A DNA stretch of 64,000 nt from Seison nebaliae (taxonomy: Eukaryota > Rotifera > Pararotatoria > Seisonacea > Seisonidae), in NCBI GenBank assembly GCA_023231475.1, contig JALJEE010001982.1:26875-90874 (forward strand), written 5' to 3'. Each line of letters opens with the position of its first letter. Position 1 is the first letter of the stretch. The position numbers and the translations under genes were made by a program. Below are positions 38,178 to 49,360 of the stretch, piece by piece. The notes under the pieces are model-generated. The model made no database searches. It was not told where the DNA came from and saw only the letters and a program-made list of their open reading frames with translations.

Positions 38178-39323
38178 ATGAATCGAAATAAAAATACAAT
38201 TTTTACAATGGACAATTTGCAGACATTCGTCGATAGTATTCCCAGCATTTTCTGGTCGTTCATTCTCGGTCTTTTGGATTCGACAATAAATCTAAAGAAA
38301 TTGAAAACGATGAGAAAGAAGAAAGACGAGGACGGACATAATGAAATAAAAAGACGAGATCGAACTCATTCTCCATTCCATCGTCCCGATTTGAAGAAAT
38401 TTCAAAAGACCGATTCTCCAAACATCATCAATAACAATAATATTAATCGACCCAATAATTCATCACAAGAAAATCGACAATATACGGAAATTATGAGTGC
38501 ACTCTTCAAATATATGTTGTGTCACATCTTCCTTATTGCCATTCTATTAATTCTCGAATATATCAGTAGTAAATCGATTGATGATTCAAATTTCTCATTT
38601 TGGATGATAATTCATAATCTAATTTTTCTTCTATGGATCATTCCAGTGTCAATTGGTAGTCGAATATTCTCCATGTTCTGGTTCAATGATCTCGCTAATT
38701 ATCTAATGCTTCATTATAATAAGAAGAAGAGGATACGTTCCATTCCACATCGAAGTTCGAATGGTGGAATGTCTGATGGTCATTTGGGAAGTACGGGAAA
38801 GAACTTTATTAATAATATTACACATTTAGTTTTATTGACTGTTCTCCTCATTGAAAATTGGTTATTATTCCTTCTTAATAGTTATGTACCTACCACTCTC
38901 ACTTATTTCATTTACTATTTATCATCTTCAATGGTTTATGCATTGACCGCTTTCGATTATAAATGGTCATATCAAGGAATCAGTGTGTCCGAACGTTATG
39001 ATCGTTTCACCAAACAATGGCCATATTTTTTCGGTTTCGGATTATGGATGGCAATCCTCCTCTACGTCACCTCATACAGTCTGGTACTCAATGGAGCGAT
39101 GTATTCCATCTTCTTTTGTCTTCAATTAATTCTCATCTTTCTCACCGACAACGATAAACCGAGTCGATTAGAGAAGAACGTTAAAATTCTCATGGAAGAA
39201 TTTCATGTACGAAAAGTAAATTTTCGAATCGATCATCAAATGAAACTTTTTCATCCATCCGTTGTCGCGACCGGATATATAACGAATTACACCAATAAAT
39301 TGGTCAATTCATTAATCGGCTAA
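38178..39323 (+). CDS. EI24: EI24 autophagy-associated transmembrane protein
   Basis: A single exon of 382 codons from ATG 38178 to TAA 39321-39323. EI24 is a multi-pass ER membrane protein needed for autophagy and linked to p53-induced cell death. After a charged N-terminal region (about 1-110), there are around six hydrophobic segments (for example MLCHIFLIAILLILEYI; THLVLLTVLLIENWLLFLL). The family marks are present: IGSRIFSMFWFNDLANYLM (compare V-V-N-A-I-W-F-Q-D-I-A-D), FDYKWSYQGISVSERYDRF and WPYFFGFGLWMAIL (compare N-W-P-Y-Y-F-G-F-G-L-P). A strong 3' splice-site-like T-run plus AG at 38167-38168 lies just 9 nt before the ATG, suggesting a 5'-UTR intron or a trans-splice acceptor. Confidence 0.85.
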   Translation: MNRNKNTIFTMDNLQTFVDSIPSIFWSFILGLLDSTINLKKLKTMRKKKDEDGHNEIKRRDRTHSPFHRPDLKKFQKTDSPNIINNNNINRPNNSSQENRQYTEIMSALFKYMLCHIFLIAILLILEYISSKSIDDSNFSFWMIIHNLIFLLWIIPVSIGSRIFSMFWFNDLANYLMLHYNKKKRIRSIPHRSSNGGMSDGHLGSTGKNFINNITHLVLLTVLLIENWLLFLLNSYVPTTLTYFIYYLSSSMVYALTAFDYKWSYQGISVSERYDRFTKQWPYFFGFGLWMAILLYVTSYSLVLNGAMYSIFFCLQLILIFLTDNDKPSRLEKNVKILMEEFHVRKVNFRIDHQMKLFHPSVVATGYITNYTNKLVNSLIG

Positions 39324-39634
39324 TTTCATACAAATAACTTCCTTCATTTCTCTTCCCAATAAGGCAATATAATTAATTTGATATTCTCCCTGACCTGAAT
39401 TTAATTTTGTCTTAATTTTTAAAAATTTTCCACAAACTATACTTACTCTTAAGAGTTAGTACTATAAATAACTCAATAAAAACTATGTTCATTATTTTTT
39501 TTTAGAATTTATAAATTTTATTTACATAGTTATATTTATGGGAAGAAATTTTTAATTTTGATATTTATTTTGAAATCCAATTAAAAAAGTTGGAAGTTTG
39601 AGGAAGTTTGAGGAAATGTTTAAATGAGAACTCC
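39324..39634. other. Convergent 3' spacer
   Basis: About 310 bp between the facing stop codons of EI24 and the dynein intermediate chain. AT-rich with candidate AATAAA at 39474-39479 for EI24. Nothing else is seen. Confidence 0.45.
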
Positions 39635-42600
39635 TCATTTTTTTGGGACATTGATTTTAGTACCTGAAAAACTATGGAGGGCTTGAAGTAAAGATTGTCT
39701 TCCTGCCGTCAACATAGCACGATAAGTTTTTGATAATGGTAAATCATATTTGAGTTCGTTAATTTTCCCGTATGTTCCCTCTGCCAGACTTTGTAGTCGT
39801 TCGATGGCTCTGTCTTCATTGAAACGATCTTCTTTCGATTGTTCCGTTCGGGATTGATAGCCGAGATGTCGTTGCTCCATCAGATTTGCGTATAGATTAG
39901 TGAGTAGACCTTTAAGGAGATGAGGCGGACTCGTCGATAATGTACTGGAGATGTTGTAAACGAGCATTTGACCCGAATTTGTCCCGATCAACAAGGTAAA
40001 GGTTTGGGGAGCGATTGTTGCGATTGTCATTCGTGATCTTAAAGGTGACGTGATTCGGAACATTGGATCCAACATGTTCTCCTTTAAATCCCAAATTTGT
40101 ATTTGATTGTTACAAGTGGCGATGAAAGCGGTCGATGAATAAATCGACCATTTCACATCATAGACCATATTCTTATTGGAGAAGAGGATTAATGCTGGAA
40201 ATAAATATTCTGTCTAAAAGAGATTGAGATGAGAAAGAGAAAGAGAAAATAGAAAACTCTCCATATTCGAATAGTGGAATCGGCGGAACAAGAAAGAAAA
40301 GCATCCTCATCAAACGGTGACCATTGTACCTGATAAACATGATTACTATGACCATCGAATGTTTCGTCGATGATATCGGGATATGATATCGAGCATAAAT
40401 GTATTTTACCTTGATCCGTTCCAATTAGATATGTCTCTCCATCAAACGGATTGATATCGAAACACATGACACCAGCTCGTCGAATCAAATAACCAGGTTG
40501 ATTAACTTCATACGACACATTCTCACACCTCAATCGAGGAAGATGTTTTGGTATATGTTTCTTCAACTTATCTATTTGTAGAATGTCTTCGATCATCAAT
40601 TGTTCGTCGATATATATCGTACAAACACGTCCATCCATTCCCACACTCATAATTTGTTCACCAACTTCTGGTCGATCTTCTTGGAAGAACCATCTGATCT
40701 GCCACACCGTATCCATATGTGCACCAGGCAATAAACTCGTCGTATAAATAAGTGGCATCGTCTCCTCAGCGATATTATACAAATTAATAAAACCTGAATG
40801 TAAAGAGGTTGCTAAGATACCAGGACTTTCTTTCGAGAACTCGACACAAGCAACTTTCGAATCAGTTTCCGTGTAACGTGTGGGATGGTCGGGATTCTTT
40901 AACGACCACAAACATATCAATCCGGTAAAGTTTTCACTAAATTCAAAACTTCCATAACCGATAGCAATCATATCGGGAAGACGTGGATTCCAAGCCGAAC
41001 AACTGATATTCTTACTACGAGTGAGATAACACGAATAAATCCAGAGGAAATTCATCACCATCTGATATCGACCATCAGTCGTTTTGAGTATATGTGGGCC
41101 CGTACCCATTTTATTCGTCTCAACATTGGCTACTAAGCTTGGATTAGAATCATCACCATCACCCGACATCTTATCATCCATCAATTCATCTCCATCACCC
41201 GAATTCGGCGTCTTCTGAGATTGTTTCATTTCGACGATATCTTTCGTCAAATCTGAACCGAAATCTGGATTTAATTGTAACATCAATTCTAGAGCGTTAG
41301 GTCGATCAGTTTTATTTTCGTGTTCGATCTCTTTAAGAAATAGTTCGAAATCCGTCTTCAAACTAGTCACTCCACGATAAGTGGAATGTGCCGTCTGATA
41401 TTTATCGCATTGGAGTGCCGTCTCGATTAGTTTGAGGAGTTGTAACAATTTCGTCTGATCTAAATCTCTCAAATTCTTCTCGGATATTGGAATTAAATCA
41501 TAATTCATTTCATTCGGTGGAATAGTTCGAATGGATTTAATCGTCGGTTCTTTTGACGAACTACTACGTTGAATGACGGTTTGTGTCATCGTTCGATGAT
41601 TATAAATCGATTCTCGCTTATCTTCCGAACTTTTCTCGTCGAATGAATCGTCAAATAATTCGACATCTGAATAAATTTTTCGTCCCTCCAATCTCATACT
41701 CTCCAATTTCTCTCGCAATTCATTCTGTTCCACAATCTCCAATTCTAATTGTTGACGTAATTCGTCGTCATTGGCAGCCGCTTCCCAATATTTCGCTATC
41801 AATCCCTTCTGTTTCCGCTGATCATTCATTTCGACATTTAACGACAAATTAGAAACAGAACGAGTAGGAAAGATTGGAATTAATGCCTCGTCCAACATAT
41901 CCACTTGAACTGACAACGTTTTCTTCGGAATAACTGCACATTGTGTATCTTTCCTTTTCATAATTCCATTATCTGTTTGTGTTATCGATGACGTCATAGT
42001 TTCATCGCCAGGCAATCGATCTGCACGAAATCTTTCCACCACTTGATTTCTAGCGACTTCTCGAGTATAATCGGGATGCAAAGGACCGTACAAAGTACAG
42101 GGAATATGAAGAATGGGAAATGTTGGAGTCTCTCGAAATTTGAGAGTTTGATACTGAATCTCTTGTTTCTTCTTCGTCTGTTGAATGATAACATTGGCCG
42201 TTGTGAAACTGAATGATGACGACTCATCACTATCACTATCATAAAGAGAATTCTCATTTTCGTCATCTTCAATTATTTTTGATGATTCTTCGATTAGATC
42301 TTCCGATTTCTTTCCTAAAATTAAATTCGACGGTTTCGACATCGTTCCATCTTGTAATTGGAATAAACTCAACAATGTGTAATTTGGATCACGTGGAACG
42401 ATGATACGTTGACATCCTTTCTCCAAATAAGAAATTGGCGCTGGAGTCGTTTCTTCACCAGCGATATCTCGAATTGATGTCTCTTCTTTTAAAGAGAGTG
42501 TTGATGATCCTTTCACTTCTTCTGTTACTTCCGAAAATATTTCTCCTAAATTTTGCGAAGAAGAATGAGCAGATGTACCAGATGGAACATCGATTGTTTC

Positions 42601-42783
42601 ATGTGAATCGATTCGAGAAGCATCGACAGAATTATTCTGTTTAACTTCACTTTGTTTCGACTCTCCACTCTGCAACGGTACTATACTGTCCACCTTTCCT
42701 GGTGTACGTGCTGCTATATTGGAAATAAAACATTTCTTATTCCATTTGACAAATTAGTAACTTGAAGATCTACCGCTTCGCAT
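39635..42783 (-). CDS. DNAI4: Axonemal dynein intermediate chain, DNAI4 (WDR78)-like
   Basis: This is a WD-repeat intermediate chain of an axonemal dynein, probably the two-headed inner arm f. A 10-nt first coding exon (ATG 42781-42783, reading MRS) splices over an intron of about 58 nt to ARTPGKVDSIVPLQSGES. A long acidic N-terminal region includes ETPTFPILHIP and coiled segments around EAAANDDELRQQLELEIVEQ. The WD domain starts at NISCSAWNPRLPDMIAIGYG and LICLWSLKNPDHPTRY, typical of dynein intermediate chains. It continues through VWQIRWFFQ, GVMCFDINPFDGETYLIGTD, HVYQVQWSPFDEDAFLSCSA and, after an intron near 40175-40230, VYDVKWSIYSSTAFIATCNN and IQIWDLKENMLDP. About 1,030 residues. The DNAI4 paralogue is my best fit over DNAI3, DNAI1 and DNAI2, but a tree is needed. 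Confidence 0.82.
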
Positions 42784-42959
42784 TTTAGTTCGGATAATTG
42801 GAGAGAAATAATAAAATTAAGAAAAAATGGGAATTTTTCTCTCTCGAGGTAGTTGAAGGCGGTTAAAGAGAATTTATTCAATACATTTTTCTTTTCCTCC
42901 TTTCTCTATTCGTACTAATTTCGAAGAATTAGCTGAAATGTTTCTTTATTAATTACACA

Positions 42960-43858
42960 ATGAATAGTAGATATCCATATACATCCAATTATTATCAACA
43001 ACCATATTCTTCCACCACTTATCAGCCCACCGTCAATACTCAACCGAATCCCGTTCCCGATGTTCAATTACCAGATGAACTTTCAAGTTACCTTCCTCCC
43101 ATTACCTCATCGGCATAATATCTTTTTCTAGATGAATTACGAAGAAAGAATCATTCGGAATTACAACAATTATATGACAACACTAATGAAAGAAATAATT
43201 TGTTGGAGAGATTTCTGACGAACGACATAGCCGAAGAAGAATCTCGATTGAAGCAAAATATCATCACAAAAACTATCGACAATCTAGAGAATGAACAAAA
43301 CTATGAAAATAATCGAAATCAACTTCTATTAGCCATCGATGCACTCAATGAACAAAAAGAAGAATTACAAACCGTTTTCAAACAACAAAGTTCCATTTGT
43401 CTTCACTTAAAATTTCCCCAATTTTTTCTTTGTGAAACTTGAGTTTCTAAACAAAATTTTTCCATCTCAAATTTGAAAAAAAAATTTTTTTTTAAAAAAA
43501 AATCTACAAAACTTTTTTTGAATGAAATTTTAAAATTTTCTTTTTAGATAACCAAATGAATGACAATAGTTCGGATTCGTTATATGCCTTGCTACGCTCA
43601 GCGTCGACATCTGATGAAGATAGGACGGAAGAGATGGTTGAATCATTTCTCTCGTCAGCCGATGACACGATAAGTGAGCGAGAACTATTCATCGAGGAAT
43701 ATATCCGTCAAAGAACGAGAGCTTATCTGTTACGATTCAAAGCGGATTATCTCCAAGAGAATCAGAGAAATCATTTCACTACAACAAATCCATATAATGA
43801 TTATCAGTCAAATTCGATGAATACATCGAAAAGTTACCAGAAAGTTTCATTTGAATAA
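42960..43858 (+). CDS. VPS37: ESCRT-I subunit VPS37
   Basis: VPS37 is the coiled-coil subunit of ESCRT-I, which sorts ubiquitinated cargo into multivesicular bodies. Exon 1 (ATG 42960) encodes a Pro/Gln/Tyr-rich leader (YPYTSNYYQQPYSSTTYQP). A 50-nt intron joins PDELS to NELRRKNHSELQQLYDNTNE, the start of the mod(r) helical domain, which continues as RNNLLERF and LENEQNYENNRNQLLLAIDA. A longer intron (about 43391-43546, T-rich) leads to the last exon with SLYALLRSASTSDEDRTEEM, VESFLSSADDT and FIEEYIRQRTRAYLLRFKAD, the family's C-terminal block. The paralogue (A, B, C or D) is not resolved. Stop TAA 43856-43858 lies only 34 nt from the stop of the convergent SDHAF4. Divergent from DNAI4 across 176 bp. 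Confidence 0.82.
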
Positions 43859-43892
43859 AATAATAAATAAAAATATGAATTTATGTGAAGAA

Positions 43893-44231
43893 TTAAAAGT
43901 CGATACATCGACCCTTCCTCTCCCAATCGCCATAACGAGTAGGTTCGGGTCCCTTCGGTCCGTTAATTTCTTTCACTTCCTTCTTCTCTATCATTTCTTC
44001 TTCACTTTTCTTCTTCTTCTTCTTCTCTTTTCTTATGGGAACGTCATATTCTGATTCATCTAATTCTTCTAATTTGACTATTTGTCGTTTGCCCAATTTC
44101 TTCTTTTGATCTTCCATCAGTTGACGATCGAGTTCTTTCCATCGTTCTCGATAATCATTCTTCCTCCGAACTATCATTCCCAATCGACCATGATAGTTGA
44201 TAATTCGTCTGAAATTTGATGTGAACATCAT
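43893..44231 (-). CDS. SDHAF4: Succinate dehydrogenase assembly factor 4
   Basis: SDHAF4 is a small mitochondrial matrix chaperone that binds flavinylated SDHA and promotes assembly of complex II. This 112-residue single-exon frame ends with the near-invariant signature GPKGPEPTRYGDWERKGRCI followed by DF and stop. The N-terminal part is basic (FRRIINYHGRLGMIVRRKND), fitting a mitochondrial presequence. The middle is an unusually Lys/Glu-rich low-complexity linker. It starts only 80 nt after the ZNF830 stop on the same strand and ends 34 nt from the opposing VPS37 stop. Confidence 0.92.
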   Translation of the reverse strand: MMFTSNFRRIINYHGRLGMIVRRKNDYRERWKELDRQLMEDQKKKLGKRQIVKLEELDESEYDVPIRKEKKKKKKSEEEMIEKKEVKEINGPKGPEPTRYGDWERKGRCIDF

Positions 44232-44311
44232 AAGAAGATAACGGAAAAGAAAAATTCTAAATATAAAGTCTGGAAATATTTACAGGCAAAATTTACATTT
44301 TCTATTGACAT

Positions 44312-45352
44312 TTAAAATAAACTATTCAAATTATTATAAAAATTATCAAGATCTTCTTTCATCGTTTCATCTTCACTCTCCGAATTATCTTCTTCCTTCT
44401 CCATCATCTCACAATTTTCTCCTTTCAAATCCTTTTTCATTCGTGAAGTGACAGTAGGAATAATTTCGTCTTTTTTCTTAAATAATTCAACTAATTTCGA
44501 CCAACGTTCTTCCTCCGCTAACGAATCGAGTTGTTTTCCTCTCTCAAACTTCTTTAACGACTCAACGTCTTCCACTTGATCGGATTGATTGACAAATATC
44601 TTCACTTGATCACTGAATTTCTTCATTTCACTATCTATCTCCATTTTCATTTTCTCTTCTCTTAGATCGCGATTAAGAAGTTCGTCGTCGAAGAAATCTG
44701 CAGGTAAATTTTTATTATCCATTTTCTTCAACGTCTTCCTCAATTTCCTTTTCTTCTTTTTCGATCTTCTTCTCTCCAATTCGTCGATGGAACATTCCGA
44801 TTTTTTCTTCCAATTTTTCTTCTTCTTTTCATATTTGTCATGATGTCGAATGGAATTCTTATACAAATCATCCAATTGATAATTGAACATATCATTCTCT
44901 TCTTTTCTTTCTTCAATTTTTTTCGAAATCTCTTCTATTTTCTTCGGAGAATCTTCCAATTCCTCTCTCACTATTCCCACAATATCATCCTCAATTCTTG
45001 ACGGTTTTTCTTCAAATTTTTCATTAAGAAATTTCACTTCTTCTTCCGTTAATTCATTCACATTTTCTATTTCTTTTTCATCTTCATTCGGCTCCTCAAT
45101 ACGTTTCTGCTTCAAATCAATTTCTGATAACACTTCAACATTTTTCCTTTTCATCAAATTCTTCTTTTCCATTCGAATGACAGCACTCACATGTTGTCTC
45201 CCATTCTTATGACCCAACCAGAGACGTTCATGTTTCAATAATTGATTACACGCCAAACAGAGGACGCCGTTACCTTTCGTCTTCTTAAAATATGGCGACT
45301 GAACGGAAATATTCATTTTTGCGAAAAAAATTTTCTTTTTCAATAGCTTCAA
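44312..45352 (-). CDS. ZNF830: Zinc finger protein 830 (CCDC16/OMCG1)-like
   Basis: ZNF830 is a nuclear C2H2 zinc-finger protein associated with pre-mRNA splicing. The 346-residue single-exon frame has the matrin/U1-type finger near residues 20-55: SPYFKKTKGNGVLCLACNQL then HERLWLGHKNGRQH, with ligands C-x2-C and H-x5-H. A Lys/Glu-rich coiled region follows, then the conserved block LPADFFDDELLNRDLREEKM (family L-P-E-G-F-F-D-D) and helix EEERWSKLVELFKKKDEI. The second Met (residue 13) may be the true start. It is the upstream member of a tight head-to-tail pair with SDHAF4. Confidence 0.85.
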   Translation of the reverse strand: MKLLKKKIFFAKMNISVQSPYFKKTKGNGVLCLACNQLLKHERLWLGHKNGRQHVSAVIRMEKKNLMKRKNVEVLSEIDLKQKRIEEPNEDEKEIENVNELTEEEVKFLNEKFEEKPSRIEDDIVGIVREELEDSPKKIEEISKKIEERKEENDMFNYQLDDLYKNSIRHHDKYEKKKKNWKKKSECSIDELERRRSKKKKRKLRKTLKKMDNKNLPADFFDDELLNRDLREEKMKMEIDSEMKKFSDQVKIFVNQSDQVEDVESLKKFERGKQLDSLAEEERWSKLVELFKKKDEIIPTVTSRMKKDLKGENCEMMEKEEDNSESEDETMKEDLDNFYNNLNSLF

Positions 45353-47614
45353 AATCGAAATCGAATTAGTTTACATTTTTCATTCATTCTATGAAATTTT
45401 ATTAAAATTTATTAAATTTTTGTAATCGTTGTAAGAAATTACATTGTGATTGATTCAATTTTTTTCTATTCATTCTACAAATAAAATGACAATAATCAAA
45501 ATTGTTGTTCTTCTTCATATTTTCAATGATGATGATGATGAAAAAATTTTAGTTAAACTCAACTCCAAATTCAGAAAAGAATTCCTCTCCAATTTCTCGT
45601 TTTCTTTCAACACACACACACACATACACAAAGACGGAGAGAAACTTGCACATTCGCACACAGGAAAATAGAAGTAAAATGATTGATGAATTTAAATTGC
45701 AATAGAAATTTTTTAGATAGTCGTCTAAATATTGTTATGTCTCTTTATTTCTATCTATATGGCTCGTCCAACCTCATCATCATTTTTTTCTCGACGAATT
45801 ATTCTGATGATTCGATGTTCTCACACAAATTTATTTTTCAAATAAATATCATGACAATCGATTATCAACATTCCCACGAAATATTTAATTTTTAAAAAAA
45901 TTTTTAATTTCTATTTATTTCATAATCGTCTATGTAATTTGAAAAAAGTTTCAAGAAATTTTATTATCACGTTCTTTTTATGTTTCAAAAAAAAATGTTT
46001 GTTCGATTTTTACGAGATATTTTTTTAAAGAAATTTCAACGACTTCGTTTTCAATCCTCGTAAAAGAATGACGAAGAAATATTATTTGGAGAGTGATGAT
46101 GTGAGAGAGATGTGGACGAAAAGAACTTTGATGGAGAAAAGTTGAAGTAAGTTTGTTCGTTGGTGAGAAGAAAGATGTTCTTATCTCATTGTTTGATGAG
46201 AGAAATGTGTTTAGGTTAACGGAGAAATTAAAGTTGAAAATTATATAGAAATGTTTCTTGTAAGTTTTATGTAAGAATTAGAGATATGGGAATTTGAAAG
46301 CGGGAGAAGTTGATTGTCGTCCTGTCAGTTAAGATAAATCAATGGAATTGTTTTCCTTCCTTCCTTCCATCAATAACAACAAATGAATATTTTGTTGATT
46401 TGGTCGTTAATTGTGAATGTGGAACAGGAGAATTCTCTTCTCGAATTACCAGTAATTTTAGTTGTTCCCCCATCATTATTTCTGTTTATGAATATGGAAG
46501 TGATGATTATTGATGAGAAGGATTTTGTTTTTGAGCGACTCATTTCAGTTAGAGATGGATTAATCAGTTTGATGGATAACTAATAGAGAATGATGAAGTT
46601 AAATGAATCGAACTGTGACGAAACGAATAAATTTGGAAGAGTTTCTATGATTGTTTTTTTAGAGAAAAAAATTTCAGTAGATATTGTCCTTCATTGATAT
46701 GTGCTATTGGACATGTTGGACCGACGAAAGTGGAAGATAAGGAGAAATAATTCTCTATTTTTAGTGATAAGTACCATTGAGGTACACCTACGACAATTGA
46801 CATCTGAAATGGGATTGAATGAGTTAGTTAATTTGAGCGAAATGTGGATAGGAAGTTACTCGATTGTATTTGTTATCGATTTCTATTTCTTCCTGTTTAC
46901 GTCGTCCAAATAGCAGGAATGCGGAGATTAGGGATGGATGGAAGGCAATATGTGGGAGAAGATAAAGGGAACACAGTTATATCGATGGGATATTATCCGG
47001 TCTATGGACCATCCGACTAACGAGAGGTGAATATTATGAGAATGCAAATCAGAAAGAAGATATGTTCATGTGTGTGCGATTGTGTCAGTTATGCGTGTGT
47101 GTGTGTGTGTGTGAGTGTGTGTTTTATTATTTATCGATTATGTTTCCGTTCATGGTGACGGATGGATGATGTAAGAATGTGTATGTGAAAAATAAAGAAG
47201 AATGACAATGTTAAGTGAAGATGACGTGTGCGAATGTTATATTTGCCAATTCATCACCAATACACATGATTGGAGGAGAATGAGAAAGGGAAATGTGAGG
47301 AGGAGAGGGATAGGAAGAGGAGGAAGATGAATAGAAATATTAAGAATCATAATATTCATTCATTATCAATGACTGAATGTAATTGCTTCGGATACATAAC
47401 CGTTCGCCCTCTATTTGTCTATGTATGAGATGGTCGATACAGATCATTAATTTATTCGAAGGAAAGTCATTCAGTTCTCTTTTCTCTCTTCAAATCGCAG
47501 AGGAATCTCGTTTTGCGGACAAGGGTTGTTGAAAAGCAGTTCTTACATATTTCTGATGAACATTCTTACTATATTCCTCCTTATTATTACATCTACGATC
47601 TTGTTCTTTTTCTC

Positions 47615-47615
47615 G

Positions 47616-47650
<35 letters not shown>

Positions 47651-47651
47651 G
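47615..47651. repeat. (GTT)n microsatellite
   Basis: About 12 perfect GTT units in the gene-poor interval. On the minus strand it reads as a Gln run within a short frame with no other support. Confidence 0.95.
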
Positions 47652-47873
47652 GCATTGTGATGAGAAGAGAAGAAGAAGCATTTGTCAATATGTCATTTAT
47701 TATTAACTTCTTTAACTTTTATTTTTCTTGTACATTCTGTATATGTATATGTTATGCAACATTAGAATAATTCCCTCTTTTATTTTATTAATATTATGAA
47801 CTTTTTTTTTATCAATGCAAACTCGTATTCATATGACGACACTCATCTCATATGTATCCTCGTGTGTTCATGT

Positions 47874-47877
<4 letters not shown>

Positions 47878-47916
<39 letters not shown>
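47878..47916. repeat. (TG)n microsatellite
   Basis: An almost uninterrupted TG tract of about 19 units, the longest simple repeat in this interval. Long TG tracts can form Z-DNA. No function is implied. Confidence 0.95.
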
Positions 47917-47918
<2 letters not shown>

Positions 47919-48031
47919 TGGATTGTTTTGAAAAGAAGAAAAGAAAAAGTTTTGATATGAAATAGAGATCTTTTTATTTTGTGCCATGTAACCGAACAGT
48001 TGTCGGATAGAAACATCTGGCATAATTAACA

Positions 48032-48061
48032 ATGAGTTCTGATGACGAAAAGGGATTGATG
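48032..48061 (+). other. Possible alternative first coding exon of syntaxin
   Basis: ATG at 48032 opens MSSDDEKGLM and is followed directly by a strong donor, GTGAGT at 48062-48067, in phase 0. The second syntaxin exon (49459) also starts in phase 0, so splicing would give MSSDDEKGLM joined to [10 protein letters not shown]. That is an acidic N-terminus much like known syntaxin-1 N-termini. It lies 1.3 kb upstream of the canonical first exon. Transcription is unproven. Confidence 0.25.
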
Positions 48062-49360
48062 GTGAGTGATAGAAGGGGAGGGAGTCGCTTTCACTTTCGA
48101 AAATTGGAGAATGAAATTTCCTCTTATTCGCTCATGCGGACAATGTACTTACATCGTAAAAGTTATAGCCGACTCGCGCCACACATCCACCTATCCATAC
48201 CTATCATCTTCTTCCCAACATCTTATACATAGTCAGTAGTTGTCATATGCATATTAGTATGTCACACTGTGTCACACTGTGTCACACACAATAAATATGT
48301 ACGTGTGGGCCATGAGTGAATGCGGATGTGTGTATGTGTCAATATACACATAGATGCGTGTATGTCGTGTCGAATATTTATCTTATTCATTTAATTCCTT
48401 CTTTTCTATCTAATTTTTTCTTTTATAATGTTAATGCAACTGCTTATTTAGTCCCTTATTAATTTGATTATATAATTATTGTTATTCTTATTATGATAGT
48501 CGACTTCTATTCCTATTATTCTCATTACGACCATTATTACTTCATTGACATGTTCCAGTGTTGTCTTCCATCATTATCATCATTATCATCATCATTATCA
48601 TCATTCCCATTTTGACAGTTATCTTTATTATTAAAATACTGTTATTCTTCCAATTACTAGTAATCATTGATGACGGAGGTAAATAAACATTTATTTCTCA
48701 TCAATTTCCTCTCGTTCGTGATTGGAATGAGGGTGAGAAATAATTTCCATGTAATTCCTTCTTATACATGATCCTTCGCACGCCATCCAGGTACCAGCTC
48801 TCTATGAACAATGTCGATGGTGTTTTCGGATGCCAATCAATTTCTTCATCCGTCACAATTCCATATATGGATAGATGTTCGTCAGATTAATGATGATGGA
48901 GATTATGTCGTCCCAATTCGACATTAAACGATTTCTCTCTTGCTCCTATGTCCAGATATGGTCAGGTATCGCTGATAATGGGTGAGTCGAATAAGATGGA
49001 ATTTATCCCCAAAAAAATTATTTTTCATTCGTCAATTAAACTCTCTCGTTCTTCGATTACATCCATTTCCTGTTCATTCATTTATCTATCTCTATTACTA
49101 TTTCTCTTTTTTTTTTTTTTCTTTACTTCAGTTCGACAGATCAATATTTGGATTATATCTCCACATTCTCTTCATATTCCTTCCATCCAGAACACCATGT
49201 GTACGATCGATCAATGATTGATCGACCAATTCCTTATTTCACATCTCAAAATATTATCGAATCGAATTCTTCATCAATACGCTCACAACAATTGATCCAT
49301 CCGTCGTCATAATCATTCACTTTTGTTTCCACTTCCCAATCACTTCATTGATAAGACGCG

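Larger units (their letters stand above)
45353..49360. other. 4-kb gene-poor interval upstream of syntaxin
   Basis: No gene is recognised. Many short plus-strand frames (for example near 45450, 46383, 46701) lack domain features or consistent splice partners. The stretch is rich in TG/CA and other simple repeats: TG near 47092-47122 and 47878-47916, GTT at 47615-47651, and a repeated TGTGTCACAC near 48261-48290. The position suggests promoters, 5'-UTR exons and long-range regulation of the syntaxin gene. One possible alternative first exon is listed separately. Confidence 0.45.

Noticed and set aside
45450-46913. Several plus-strand frames of 60-75 codons (for example near 46383 and 46701)
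   Set aside because: Overlapping frames, no domain features, low-complexity composition and no consistent splice pattern.
47490-47681. Minus-strand frame with a poly-Gln run
   Set aside because: The Gln run is simply the GTT microsatellite read on the other strand.
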